From: Aeromonas rivipollensis
Lineage (GTDB): Bacteria; Pseudomonadota; Gammaproteobacteria; Enterobacterales; Aeromonadaceae
Direction: 5' to 3'
Length of the DNA stretch: 64,000 nucleotides
Assembly (NCBI RefSeq): GCF_010974825.1
Contig: NZ_JAAILA010000011.1
Coordinates: forward strand, 62,001-126,000
Part shown: piece by piece, positions 7,896 through 16,292 of the stretch
Numbering within the stretch: the stretch's first letter is position 1
Layout of the letters: every line of letters begins with the position of its first letter
Translations under genes and position numbers: made by a program
Notes under the pieces: generated by a model
Seen by the model: only the letters and a program-made list of their open reading frames with translations
Databases searched by the model: none
What the model was told of the DNA's origin: nothing

Positions 7896-10166
7896 TTATG
7901 GGTTATCCGGCACTTTCGTCCGTGAAAGCAAAAGCCAATTAACCCATTGCTTTTCATGAGAAGAATTTACTTTTACCAGTCCCTTGTCAATTGCCATCAA
8001 GCAGCATTGCCACACATCGCCATTAAAAAATGCGGCCTGTTGGCAATCGATGGCCGCCAGCTCCAGCCAGACGCTCTGCTGGTATTTGTCGCTGAGTTGC
8101 ATGGCCCCCGAGAGCGCCAGATAACAGAGGTCGAACAGGCCGTGATGATCGAGGGCCATGGCCGCCTTGGGCAGGAAGGGATGGCTGACGATGCCGAGGC
8201 TGATGTGCCTGTCCAGCGGGTATTCGCAGGGGAAGGCGGCCAGGGTCTCCAGCAGCTCCTGCGCCAGCTGGTGCAACTGGGCCACGTGGCGTTGGGGCAC
8301 CACATAGAGCAGGTGTCCCTCGCGCAGGTCGTAGATGCGGCCATCCTGAGGGGTCAGCTGATTGACGTAGCGGCCGAAGGCCTGCTCGATCTCGCGGCTG
8401 ACCTGATATCCATGCTGCTCCAGGCTGTTGACCAGGAAGGGCACCCGGAACAGCAGGTAGTGGAGCTTGTCGTCAAACTCGCTGGTGGGGCGCTCGCTCA
8501 GGTACCAGCGATCGGATTTTTGCTGGCGCTTGGCCATCTCGCGAGGCCAGCGGCTCATCAGTCGCTGCCAGTTGGCCAGGCCGCTGCGCGGCTCGATGAG
8601 CAGGGCTTCGCCCAGCTGTCTGGCATTGAGGCGGGCGACCCGCAGCTTGAGCCAGAGGGTGAAGAAGAGGTAGATGAACAGGACCAGCAGCAGGCCAGTG
8701 CTGACGCTGGTCCAGAGATAGCGCTCCTGCTGATGCTGGCTCTGGTCGAGGCGCTGCTCCAGCTCCTTGACCTGTTGGACCCGCTCCACCTGGGCGTAGT
8801 TGTCGCGGACCGCCTCCTGCTCCAGATCGAGCTGCTGCTGGCGGACCAGCTCGCTGCGCTGGTGATAATTCTTGTAGCTTTCGAGGGCCTGCTGGAGGTA
8901 GCCCTTCTGCTCGTAGGCGATGGCGAGCAGCCGGAAGATTTCAAACTGGCGGCGGATGTCGCCAATCCGGTTGGCCAGGGTCAGGGCATTCTCCAGCTGC
9001 AGGATGGCGATGCCCGCCTCCTGCTGCTTGAGGTGCAGCTCTCCCAGCAGCAACAGGGTGTCGATCAGCGACTCCTTGTCGTCCCCCAGCTCGTGGGACT
9101 GGCGCGCCGCATTGAGGTAGTTGCGGGCCAGGGTCAGGTTGCCGGTCTGCAGATAGGTCTTGCCTATCTCGAACTTGAGGTGGGCGATGCGGGTGCGGTT
9201 GTTGTTCTCGCCCAGCAGATCCAGGGCGTTGAAGAAGTAGACCAGCGCCATGTTCATCTCCCCCTGATCCCGGTTGAGCCGGGCGAGCACTATCAGGGCG
9301 TCGCTCAGCAGGGAGGGGTTGCCGAGGGCATGGAAGTAGTTGGCCGCCTCGTTGGCATACTGCAGCGCTTTTTGCGGCTCCTGCTCCGCCTGATAGAGGC
9401 TGATCATCTGGTTCGACAGCAGGCCGAGGAAGAGGGGATCCTGCAGATTCTTGGCCTGCTGCTGGGCGTCGATATACTCCCCGAGGGCGAGCTGGGGCTG
9501 TCCGAGCGCCTGATAGAGATCCCCTCCCACGGCGCTGACCCAGGCCCTGGCCAGGGGATTCTTGGCCTGTTCCGCCCATTGGCGCGCTTCTGTCAGCTGG
9601 CGCTTGGCCAGATCGAACTGCCGCCCCTCCATGCTGGCGTTGACGTGCAGCAGGCGGCTGTAGACCTGCAGCTGACTCTCTTTGAGGCCGGGGTTGGTCA
9701 GCAGCTTGTCCAGCTGTTCGAGCGCCATAGTGCTGGCACCAGGGGCATGCTCCTGCATCTCCCGGCTGCGGATCTTGAGATAGAGACCATGGGCCTGCAG
9801 CTCGAACTGCTGCTCCTTCTCGGCCATGGCGATGCCCTTGTCGAAGGAGTCCTGGGCCGGCTGGCTCTGTCCCAGCTGTTGCAGGCACTCGCCCTGAAGC
9901 AGGTAGGCGCCCGTGGTCTGGGTCGCAGTGCCATAACTCAGGATCGGCTCCCGATAGCCGTATTCCTGACGGTTGCTGATGATTTGCTTGGGGTTATTGG
10001 CCGTGCGTTCGAGGAAGGAGGTGGCAATCTGGACACATCTGGCGGGATCGGTCAGCACCAGGGTCTGTGCCTGCTGCAGATCGATAGACAACTGCTCCTT
10101 GGCCAGATCCAGATCCGGAGCCGACAGGGAGGACATCATCATTGCCAGAAAAAACAGTTGATTCAT
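7896..10166 (-). CDS. Membrane-anchored TPR protein with degenerate GGDEF-like C-terminus
   Basis: A 756-residue protein. Residues 1-16 look like a signal peptide or anchor (MNQLFFLAMMMSSLSA). Helical repeats resembling tetratricopeptide repeats fill about 90-440 (for example ALQYANEAANYFHALGNPSL and ARNYLNAARQSHELGDDKES). A coiled coil (about 440-485) leads to one transmembrane helix (LLLVLFIYLFFTLWLKL, about 490-510). The last 240 residues keep the outline of a GGDEF domain: RSGLANWQRLM in place of TGLxNRRxL, and IYDLREGHLLYVVP where GG(D/E)EF would be. The catalytic and metal residues are absent, so I infer a sensory partner, not an enzyme. The repeats should be periplasmic and the C-terminus cytoplasmic, near the downstream cyclase. 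Confidence 0.75.
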   Translation of the reverse strand: MNQLFFLAMMMSSLSAPDLDLAKEQLSIDLQQAQTLVLTDPARCVQIATSFLERTANNPKQIISNRQEYGYREPILSYGTATQTTGAYLLQGECLQQLGQSQPAQDSFDKGIAMAEKEQQFELQAHGLYLKIRSREMQEHAPGASTMALEQLDKLLTNPGLKESQLQVYSRLLHVNASMEGRQFDLAKRQLTEARQWAEQAKNPLARAWVSAVGGDLYQALGQPQLALGEYIDAQQQAKNLQDPLFLGLLSNQMISLYQAEQEPQKALQYANEAANYFHALGNPSLLSDALIVLARLNRDQGEMNMALVYFFNALDLLGENNNRTRIAHLKFEIGKTYLQTGNLTLARNYLNAARQSHELGDDKESLIDTLLLLGELHLKQQEAGIAILQLENALTLANRIGDIRRQFEIFRLLAIAYEQKGYLQQALESYKNYHQRSELVRQQQLDLEQEAVRDNYAQVERVQQVKELEQRLDQSQHQQERYLWTSVSTGLLLVLFIYLFFTLWLKLRVARLNARQLGEALLIEPRSGLANWQRLMSRWPREMAKRQQKSDRWYLSERPTSEFDDKLHYLLFRVPFLVNSLEQHGYQVSREIEQAFGRYVNQLTPQDGRIYDLREGHLLYVVPQRHVAQLHQLAQELLETLAAFPCEYPLDRHISLGIVSHPFLPKAAMALDHHGLFDLCYLALSGAMQLSDKYQQSVWLELAAIDCQQAAFFNGDVWQCCLMAIDKGLVKVNSSHEKQWVNWLLLSRTKVPDNP

Positions 10167-10280
10167 TGGATTAAGAACGGCACCGAGGTGCAGGCATGTT
10201 ATCCAAGCCCACCCCCGCCCGTCCAGAGTTCATTGATGACATGGGTGATGGGCCTGATCTCCCGGGTTGTGGCGCCGGGC

Positions 10281-11129
10281 TTACTGGCGGATGAGGCGCA
10301 GGTTGGCGGGCACCGGCTCCCAGTCGCTGCGGAAGGGGTTGATGTCCAGGCCCCCGCGGCGGGTATAGCGGGCATAGACGGTCAGCTGCTGCGGGGCGCA
10401 GAAGTGCTTGAGATCGATGAAGATGCGCTCTATGCACTGCTCGTGGAACTCGTTGTGCTGGCGGAAGGAGATGAGATAGCGCAGCAGCTTCTCCCGATTG
10501 AGGCGCGGGCCGCGGTAGTGGATCACCAGGGATCCCCAGTCCGGCTGGCTGGTGACCAGGCAGTTGGACTTGAGCAGATGGCTGTGCAGTGTCTCTTCCA
10601 CAATTTCCGCCTCTGCGGCTCCTTGCAGCAGGGTCTGGTCAAACTCGTAGCTGTCGATCTCTATGTCCTGCTCGTCGATGCATTCACCCGGCAGCAGCGC
10701 TATCTGGTGTGGAGCCTGATCGAGAGGGAAGAGGGTGACGCTCACCTCCGCCCCGGCACAGGCGCTCAGGTCTTTGGCCAGCAGTGCCTGCACCGCCGAC
10801 AGGGAGTCGCAGCGGGTCTGGTTGAAAGAGTTGAGGTAGAGCTTGAACGACTTGGATTCGATGAGGTTCGGGCTGGTGGCGGGCACAGCCACTTCGCCGA
10901 GCGCAACCACGGGCTTGCCCTTGGCGTTGAGCCAGGAGAGTTCATACAGGGTCCAGACGTCGCAGCCCTGGAAGGGCAGCGTTTCGCCAAGGCCGAGATC
11001 GTCGCGGTTCAGACTGCGTGGCACGGGTTGCAGCAGGGACGGGGTGTACTGGCTGATGTAGGCAGACTGCTGCCCCAGGCTCAGGCCCTGCAACGCGCTG
11101 GCGCCTGCGTATCTCTCTTGTTTGCTCAT
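10281..11129 (-). CDS. queF: NADPH-dependent 7-cyano-7-deazaguanine reductase QueF
   Basis: This 282-residue enzyme, the same length as E. coli QueF, reduces preQ0 to preQ1 in queuosine tRNA modification. It is the two-domain (YqcD) form. The QueF motif [15 protein letters not shown] lies near residue 90, and the nucleophilic Cys is in [17 protein letters not shown] near 190, followed by [13 protein letters not shown] near 230 with the catalytic His/Glu region. It is divergent from syd, as in E. coli. The start region contains a 14-base tandem duplication that includes a second, out-of-frame start-like codon. Confidence 0.95.
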   Translation of the reverse strand: MSKQERYAGASALQGLSLGQQSAYISQYTPSLLQPVPRSLNRDDLGLGETLPFQGCDVWTLYELSWLNAKGKPVVALGEVAVPATSPNLIESKSFKLYLNSFNQTRCDSLSAVQALLAKDLSACAGAEVSVTLFPLDQAPHQIALLPGECIDEQDIEIDSYEFDQTLLQGAAEAEIVEETLHSHLLKSNCLVTSQPDWGSLVIHYRGPRLNREKLLRYLISFRQHNEFHEQCIERIFIDLKHFCAPQQLTVYARYTRRGGLDINPFRSDWEPVPANLRLIRQ

Positions 11130-11152
11130 GCTTGTTTGCTCACGCTTGTCTG
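11118..11152 (-). repeat. 14-bp tandem duplication across the queF start codon
   Basis: CTTGTTTGCTCATG is followed directly by CTTGTTTGCTCACG and a partial third copy CTTGTCTG. On the minus strand this gives ATGAGCAAACAAG (the real start) preceded 14 bases upstream by GTGAGCAAACAAG in a different frame. No clear Shine-Dalgarno sequence precedes the true start, so the duplication may affect initiation. Confidence 0.7.
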
Positions 11153-11234
11153 ATAAAGGGTTTGATGGTGCAATGCCCGGATTTTTCGGTCAGGTTCTTG
11201 CGGCGATCAGAGGCCGCTATTGTGGGGAATATCG

Positions 11235-11783
11235 ATGTCGGATCAAGTCCTGTCTGCCCTGGAGCAGTTCTTTTTACGCTGGCAGCGCGATGGCGAGGCG
11301 AGGCGAGGGCTGCCTCTGTGTGAGTGGGAGGCCGACTGGCGCTCCCCTTGCGAGCTGGATGAGCCCAGGGAGGGGAGGGTGGCCTGGCGTCCGCACCGGC
11401 GCCCTGTGCCCGCCGACTTTACGGCCATGGCCGATGCCCTGGAGCTGACCCTGCACCCGAGCGCCCTTGCCCTGTTTGGCCACTGGTTCAGCCGCCCGCT
11501 CCCCTGCTCCTACAAGGGGCTGCGCATCGAACTCATACTGCCGTGGAACGAGGCGGATCTGGATCTGCTCAAGGAGAACCTCATCGGCCACCTGCTGATG
11601 CTGCGCAAGTTGAAGCGCACCCCTTCGCTCTTCATTGCCACCACCCGCAACGAGATGACGCTGGTGTCGCTCGATAACGAGAGCGGCCAGGTGTGGCTGG
11701 AGTGGCTGGACTCCGGTCGCCGTCTGGTGCTGGCCCCCTCCCTGCCCGATTTTCTCGCGCGGCTGGAAACCTTGCCGCAGTAG
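11235..11783 (+). CDS. syd: SecY-interacting protein Syd
   Basis: A 182-residue cytosolic protein (E. coli Syd is 181) that binds SecY at the inner membrane and is thought to monitor the SecYEG translocon. Typical sequence includes MSDQVLSALEQFFLRW at the start, SYKGLRIELILPWNEADL near residue 95 and LLMLRKLKRTPSLFIATT near 120. The ATG at 11235 is preceded by GGGG at a suitable distance; five extra in-frame codons upstream are not needed. It is divergent from queF across about 105 bp and converges on the DUF2310 gene. Confidence 0.92.
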   Translation: MSDQVLSALEQFFLRWQRDGEARRGLPLCEWEADWRSPCELDEPREGRVAWRPHRRPVPADFTAMADALELTLHPSALALFGHWFSRPLPCSYKGLRIELILPWNEADLDLLKENLIGHLLMLRKLKRTPSLFIATTRNEMTLVSLDNESGQVWLEWLDSGRRLVLAPSLPDFLARLETLPQ

Positions 11784-11816
11784 GCGGACCCGTTTTCCCT
11801 CTTCCTGTATGAACGA

Positions 11817-11850
11817 GAAGGGCCTTGCCAGATGGCAGGGCCCTTCTTTC
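11817..11850 (+). terminator. Terminator between syd and the DUF2310 gene
   Basis: Long stem formed by GAAGGGCC-TTGCC and GGCAG-GGCCCTTC around an AGAT loop, followed by TTTC. It serves the convergent pair and probably works mainly for syd. Confidence 0.8.
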
Positions 11851-11869
11851 ATGGGGAACGGCGCAGGAG

Positions 11870-12655
11870 CTAGTCCTTGAAGTCCCAGGAGAGGTTGGAG
11901 ACCAGCCGGCAGGGATCGCACTTGAAGTCGAAGATCTCGTGCAGTGGCGCTGCCAGTGCCCAGTCGCCGCCACAGCCTGGGCAGGGGCGTGCCAACTCCG
12001 CCGCCTTGCTCAGGCCGCCGACCCTATAGAGGTAGTAGTAAGTCGGGATCCCGCAGAGCCCCTCCAGTCGTCTGGCCAGATCGCTGCCCCGGCGCTGCAG
12101 GCGGCTGCCCACCTCGCTGATTTCGTGCAGCACAGCGTGCTCGGCGATGGAGCCGTTCATCTGCAACTGATCGCAGGCCTCCCAATCCTCCTGCCACTTG
12201 ATGATCTGCTTGTGGTCGCCGTTGGCGATGGCGGGCAGACGGTAGAGCGGAATGGGGGCGAAATGATCGCCGCAGCGCAGGGGGGAGCAAGTGTGCACAA
12301 AGCTGGTGTAGAGCAGCATCCAGCTCGGCCGCTCGCCCTCCTGGCCGCAAGGATCCGTGCTGTCGGAGAGCAGATCCATGCCGAGCAGGTGGGGCTTGGG
12401 GGCCAGCAGCCCCGCCTGGTGCAGGCCCTGTTCGGCCAGCGCAACCTGTTCGCTCTGGTTGTCCGGGTGCAGGCTGTCCCGCTCAGGGCAGACCACCCGG
12501 CTGACGAAGCCACCATCCTGCATGCTGGTGGGAAACTCCCGCCCCAGGATCTGCCCCTGGTAGCGCAGCATGTCGAGGTAGTTGACTATGGCCGGCTCGG
12601 CTTCGCCGAGGGAGGTGTCACGGTAACATTCAAAGTTGAGTTCGAGGATATACAT
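11870..12655 (-). CDS. Zn-ribbon-containing protein, DUF2310 family
   Basis: A 261-residue protein of the DUF2310 family, described as possible nucleic-acid-binding Zn-ribbon proteins. The C-terminus has the only metal-binding pattern: CPGCGG near residue 228 and CDPC near 247, which together make a four-Cys ribbon. The N-terminal part (MYILELNFECYRDTS) is conserved in the family, but its role is unknown. It is the last gene of a minus-strand run of conserved uncharacterised genes and starts 9 bp after the stop of the 98-residue gene, so the two are probably co-transcribed. Confidence 0.8.
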   Translation of the reverse strand: MYILELNFECYRDTSLGEAEPAIVNYLDMLRYQGQILGREFPTSMQDGGFVSRVVCPERDSLHPDNQSEQVALAEQGLHQAGLLAPKPHLLGMDLLSDSTDPCGQEGERPSWMLLYTSFVHTCSPLRCGDHFAPIPLYRLPAIANGDHKQIIKWQEDWEACDQLQMNGSIAEHAVLHEISEVGSRLQRRGSDLARRLEGLCGIPTYYYLYRVGGLSKAAELARPCPGCGGDWALAAPLHEIFDFKCDPCRLVSNLSWDFKD

Positions 12656-12664
12656 GGGGAGGCA

Positions 12665-12961
12665 TCAATCCGGCTGCTGTTTGAGCAGCAGGGCGGTCAG
12701 GCGATCGACCTTCTGCTCGAGGCGGTTGAGCTGCTCGCTCAGCTGTTGCAAATCGATGGCCTGGGCCGGGGCTGCAGCGGCGGGTGCGCTGGCCGGGGCT
12801 GGGTCTGCCGATTGGGGCTGTTGCTTCCATTGGCTCAACACCTTGAGCAGTTCGGCCATGGGCACTGGGTGACTGAGGCGGGCCTTGACCATGGCGGTGG
12901 AGGGGGGGATCCCCCTGGCACTCAGTTCGTTGGCTATCTGGATGATCTCTTGGGCTGACAT
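12665..12961 (-). CDS. Small conserved protein with helical N-terminus and coiled-coil C-terminus
   Basis: A 98-residue protein I cannot name with certainty. The N-terminal 45 residues (MSAQEIIQIANELSARG, then PPSTAMVKARLSHPVPM) resemble the DNA-binding N-terminal domain of KfrA-type proteins. An Ala/Pro-rich linker (about 50-67) joins this to a C-terminal coiled coil (LQQLSEQLNRLEQKVDRLT). GCAGGAG lies 6 bases before the ATG at 12961; a longer in-frame start at 13018 lacks support. The shape suggests an oligomeric DNA- or protein-binding factor, which is inference only. Confidence 0.7.
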   Translation of the reverse strand: MSAQEIIQIANELSARGIPPSTAMVKARLSHPVPMAELLKVLSQWKQQPQSADPAPASAPAAAAPAQAIDLQQLSEQLNRLEQKVDRLTALLLKQQPD

Positions 12962-13155
12962 CTTGGCTCCTGCGCTGCTGTCTTGCTGCTTGCGGATGGT
13001 GGCACAGAGCTTAATCAAAGCCTGTCCATCAGGAAAGCGGCGCCAAGGGGGTAGGCTCAGTTTGTTGAGGTGGAGGAAGCCAGGGCGATTGAGATCTGAA
13101 TCAGTGGCACAAAGCTCAAACCCCGGCCCTCGGAAAAGCGGGGGACGCGGGCCGC

Positions 13156-13392
13156 TCAGTTTGCCTGGCGCAGCATCACGTCCAGTTGATCGATGGCTTC
13201 GGACCAGTCGGAGTCGTTCCAGAGTGCGTCACGCAGGAACACGGCCTGGGAGGGGCTCCAGAAGCTGGCCTCTGGCAACAGGGTCTGATTGTCCAGATGG
13301 TGCTCGCGGATGAAGCGATGCAGGCTTATCTCGTCATTGGCCAGGCCCAGCTGGGCGAAGAGGGCAGGCATGTCATGGGTCAGCAATTCCAT
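13156..13392 (-). CDS. DUF2789 family small protein
   Basis: A 78-residue acidic protein starting MELLTHDMPALFAQLGL and including SLHRFIREHHLDNQTLLPEA, which matches the DUF2789 family found in gammaproteobacteria. No catalytic motif or membrane segment is visible. CAAGGAGAC lies just upstream of the ATG, a strong ribosome-binding site. It lies between the 98-residue gene and the DUF3301 gene on the same strand, with about 195 bp of unassigned sequence downstream. Function unknown. Confidence 0.8.
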   Translation of the reverse strand: MELLTHDMPALFAQLGLANDEISLHRFIREHHLDNQTLLPEASFWSPSQAVFLRDALWNDSDWSEAIDQLDVMLRQAN

Positions 13393-13458
13393 CTCGTGTC
13401 TCCTTGAAGGGCGATTGTCGAGAATTATAGCCAGCCGCCACGGCCTTGCCCTTATGGG

Positions 13459-13755
13459 CTAGGAGGGGAGGCGATGGGGCGGCAGCTCGACCCCGGCGAC
13501 ATGCAAGCCCTGCATGCAGAGCTGACCCTGGTAATGACTCTCCCCGTCGCTTGAAAACTCGAACTGGTAATAGGTCAGCAGGCGCAGGGGCTTGTGCCCC
13601 AGGGCGCGATGGGTGCGAGCCAGCGACAGCAGTTGCAGATCGTGATGCTGGCAGTAGCGCCGCATATATTGCCAGGCCAGCTCCGCCTGGCGGCGCTGTT
13701 GCCAGAAGGCCCAGCCGATGGCTCCCAGCAGCAAGATTCCAAGCATTTCTCCCAT
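13459..13755 (-). CDS. DUF3301 family single-pass membrane protein
   Basis: A 98-residue protein with one N-terminal membrane helix (MLGILLLGAIGWAFWQQRRQ, about residues 4-20) and a small soluble domain containing CQHHDLQLLSLARTHRAL and YYQFEFSSDGESHYQG. This fits the DUF3301 family. AAGGAA precedes the ATG at 13755; an in-frame start 18 codons earlier is not preferred. It sits 71 bp after DUF3549, a pairing I recall from related gammaproteobacteria. Function unknown. Confidence 0.8.
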   Translation of the reverse strand: MGEMLGILLLGAIGWAFWQQRRQAELAWQYMRRYCQHHDLQLLSLARTHRALGHKPLRLLTYYQFEFSSDGESHYQGQLCMQGLHVAGVELPPHRLPS

Positions 13756-13826
13756 CAGTGAGTTCCTTCTGTGATGTATGGCCTGGGCCGTGCTTCCCCG
13801 GGAAAGCACAGCCCCACCTAGAGTGG

Positions 13827-14855
13827 TTATACCGAGGCGAACAGTCGGCCTATGGCCTGGCCGAGGGCCTCGCTGCGCTCGGGGTCACGCAGTCTTGCCA
13901 GCATATCATTGCGCAGGGCGGGCAGTGTCACCAGCTCGGCAAAGACCTGATTGAAGAACTGGGTGGGCTGCAGGGCGAGCTGCTCCAGAAACAGTCCGAG
14001 CAGCTCGGGGTTTTTCAGATCGGGCCAGAGACGGCCTGCGATGGCGAGCAGCAGGGCCGGGCTCGGCCGGGTGTGCAGCAGGGTCAGCAGCTTGTTGCTG
14101 CGCAAGGCATTGCTTGAGCAGGAGGCCAGTGCCCGGCACAGGTAGGCCAGGGTCTCGGCACTGGGGTCGGCGCACTCCTGCTCCTTGCCGATGCGCTCGA
14201 GCAAGGCACCTTGCAGCGCCGGGGGCAGAGGGGCGTTTTCCAGGCTCTGGCACAGGGCGTAGAGCGGCTCCTGAGGCAGCCTTGGCAGCGCCTTGCACAC
14301 CAGGGCCAGATTGCGTTCATCCTGCAGCCGCTCCGCCAGATCGGCGAAGCCTTGCAGCCCCAGGGCCTGCCACCCCTCTTCCCCCGGCGCCGCCAGGTAG
14401 TGGCAGAGGGCCTCGTAGTAGGCGGAAGGCGCCTGCTCCAGCTGACGGGCCAGCTTGGCATGCAGGCTGGCCATCTTGGCCTCGGCCGGCCGGAAGGTGT
14501 AGGGATTGTCGGCCAGTCGCTGCGCCTTCTCCTCGTCCAGATCGCCGGTGAGCTTGTAGCCCAGGGTCTCGACCACCTGATCCATGAAGTGCTTGGGGCC
14601 GCTGGCGATGAGCAGGCCATGCTCGTCGAGGGCAAACTTGAGGAACCAGAGGTAGTGCCTGGATTCGGCTGGCTGGAAGAAGTGCACGCCGAGCCAGGCA
14701 TGCTGTTGCAGTGGCCAGGGGTAGGGCTCCTGCTGCTGTTCGATGCGAACGAAGAGATCGCTCGCCAGCGGGCGCACCTGGCGGCCCATGTCGAACAGCT
14801 GGAACTGGGTCTCGGCCTGGGTCAGGAATTCGGTCAGGGTATTGATGGCAGACAT
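13827..14855 (-). CDS. DUF3549 family protein
   Basis: A 342-residue soluble protein starting MSAINTLTEFLTQAETQFQL, the conserved opening of the DUF3549 family. The first 120 residues look alpha/beta (HYLWFLKFALDEHGLL, then KHFMDQVVETLGYKL). The C-terminal 200 residues are helical and Leu/Ala-rich and may form HEAT-like helical pairs (for example LAYLCRALASCSSNALRSN). No signal peptide or catalytic motif is seen. It is the first gene of the minus-strand run and diverges from yqcC across about 210 bp, so its promoter should lie there. Function unknown. Confidence 0.82.
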   Translation of the reverse strand: MSAINTLTEFLTQAETQFQLFDMGRQVRPLASDLFVRIEQQQEPYPWPLQQHAWLGVHFFQPAESRHYLWFLKFALDEHGLLIASGPKHFMDQVVETLGYKLTGDLDEEKAQRLADNPYTFRPAEAKMASLHAKLARQLEQAPSAYYEALCHYLAAPGEEGWQALGLQGFADLAERLQDERNLALVCKALPRLPQEPLYALCQSLENAPLPPALQGALLERIGKEQECADPSAETLAYLCRALASCSSNALRSNKLLTLLHTRPSPALLLAIAGRLWPDLKNPELLGLFLEQLALQPTQFFNQVFAELVTLPALRNDMLARLRDPERSEALGQAIGRLFASV

Positions 14856-15067
14856 GAAGGCATCCGGCTAAATGTGATGCGGGCGATTATAAGGAGGCTG
14901 CATCAGATAGCCAGTGGTGCCGGTGCGGGCCATGAAAGTGATGGCAGCATGGCAGCCACCCCGGGGGCGGTGTATAGTAACGCCCCTTTTTGGCACGCGT
15001 GTTTGAAGAAGACGGGATCCCTGCCCTCTGGCAGCGGGATGATCGTCGAGACGAGGAAGAGGACGAG

Positions 15068-15403
15068 ATGAATCAATATTTGCTGGTCGCCGGTCTGCTG
15101 GGTGAACTCACCGCCGAGTTGCAACGCCTCGAACGCTGGCAAGCCGAACATCCGGGGGCCGAGGCGCTGGCGAGCGAGCTGCCGTTTTGCGTCGATACCC
15201 TGAGCTTCGATCAATGGTTGCAGTTCGTGCTGATACCGCGCATGGAGCAACTGGTGCTGCTGCAGGCGCCGCTGCCCACCAGCGTATCCCTCTATCCCAT
15301 GGCGAGCGAAGCCTACAAGGACGAGCTGGCCGAGGTGGCCGGGCTGCTGCGCCTCATCGGTCGTTTCGATCTGCTGCTGACCGGAAAAGTGGTGGAGCAA
15401 TGA
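15068..15403 (+). CDS. yqcC: YqcC family protein
   Basis: A 111-residue protein of the YqcC/DUF446 family, recognised by LPFCVDTLSFDQWLQFVLIPRM (about residues 37-58), AYKDELAEVAGLLRLIGRFD near 88 and its position directly before truC, as in E. coli. It is all-helical and probably cytosolic; no enzymatic role is known. The ATG at 15068 has a purine-rich GAGGAAGAGG directly upstream. A longer frame from TTG at 14990 would add 26 charged residues not typical of the family. Confidence 0.85.
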   Translation: MNQYLLVAGLLGELTAELQRLERWQAEHPGAEALASELPFCVDTLSFDQWLQFVLIPRMEQLVLLQAPLPTSVSLYPMASEAYKDELAEVAGLLRLIGRFDLLLTGKVVEQ

Positions 15404-15473
15404 TCAATCCCCTGCCTGCCCAGCCAAGGGCCCTGGCCGCGGCGTATTTCATTGGCGATACCCGGGTGGCGGC

Positions 15474-16220
15474 ATGAAACTGACCCTGCTCTATCAGGAT
15501 GAGTGGCTGGTGGCGGTCAACAAGCCGTCGGGCCTGCTGGTGCATCGCAGCTGGCTCGACAAGGCCGAGACCCGTTTCGCCATGCAGATGACCCGTGATC
15601 TTATCGGGGGGCGTCACGTCTACCCCGTGCACCGGCTCGACAGGCCCACCTCAGGGGTGTTGCTGTTTGCCCTCGATCCCGCCGTGGCCCGGACCCTGAC
15701 CGAGGCGTTTGCCGCCCGTCGGGTGCACAAGGAGTACCTGGCGCTGGTGCGGGGCTGGGCCCCCGAGCAGGGGCTGATCGACTATCCCCTCAAGGAGCAG
15801 CTGGACAAGATAGCCGATGCCATGAGCAGCCCCGATCGCCCCGCCCAGGAGGCGGTGACGACGTTCCGTCGTCTGCATCAGGTCGAGCTGCCCCACGCCG
15901 TTTCCAAGAAGCATCCTACCAGCCGCTACAGCCTGGTTCGGCTCTTCCCCAAGACGGGCCGCAAGCATCAGCTGCGTCGTCATCTGGATCACCTGTTCCA
16001 TCCCATAGTCGGTGACACCACCCATGGTGATGGTCGGCATAATCGCTTCTTTCGCGAGCACTATGGTTGCGAGCGGCTGCTGCTGGTCGCCCACCGCTTG
16101 AGCTTCGAGCACCCGGTGCTCAAGGTGCCGATGCGGATCCAGGCGCCACTCGGCCCGGAAGTGCTGGGCTTGTTCGCCAGGCTGGGGTGGCCCGCCAGCG
16201 AGAGCGACTACGGCGCCTGA
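15474..16220 (+). CDS. truC: tRNA pseudouridine(65) synthase TruC
   Basis: A 248-residue RluA-family enzyme that isomerises uridine 65 of certain tRNAs. The catalytic Asp is in HRLDRPTSGVLLFAL near residue 55. TGRKHQLRRHLDHLFHPIVGD near 163-183 is the second RluA signature. It begins 70 bp after yqcC and precedes a small ORF and yqcA, reproducing the yqcC-truC-yqcA order of E. coli. The ATG at 15474 follows a GGTGGCGGC stretch rather than a strong Shine-Dalgarno, so coupling to upstream translation is possible. Confidence 0.93.
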   Translation: MKLTLLYQDEWLVAVNKPSGLLVHRSWLDKAETRFAMQMTRDLIGGRHVYPVHRLDRPTSGVLLFALDPAVARTLTEAFAARRVHKEYLALVRGWAPEQGLIDYPLKEQLDKIADAMSSPDRPAQEAVTTFRRLHQVELPHAVSKKHPTSRYSLVRLFPKTGRKHQLRRHLDHLFHPIVGDTTHGDGRHNRFFREHYGCERLLLVAHRLSFEHPVLKVPMRIQAPLGPEVLGLFARLGWPASESDYGA

Positions 16221-16292
16221 TACCCGTCATCATTTGTGGCCTCTGACCGGGCTGTGGCATGCTGTAGGCCACGCCTGTCAGAGGAACCACTT

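Noticed and set aside
7947..11153. A 1,068-codon plus-strand frame opposite the TPR and queF genes
   Set aside because: It runs across two real minus-strand genes and the gap between them. Its translation is Leu/Gln/Ala/Val-rich with no domain pattern.
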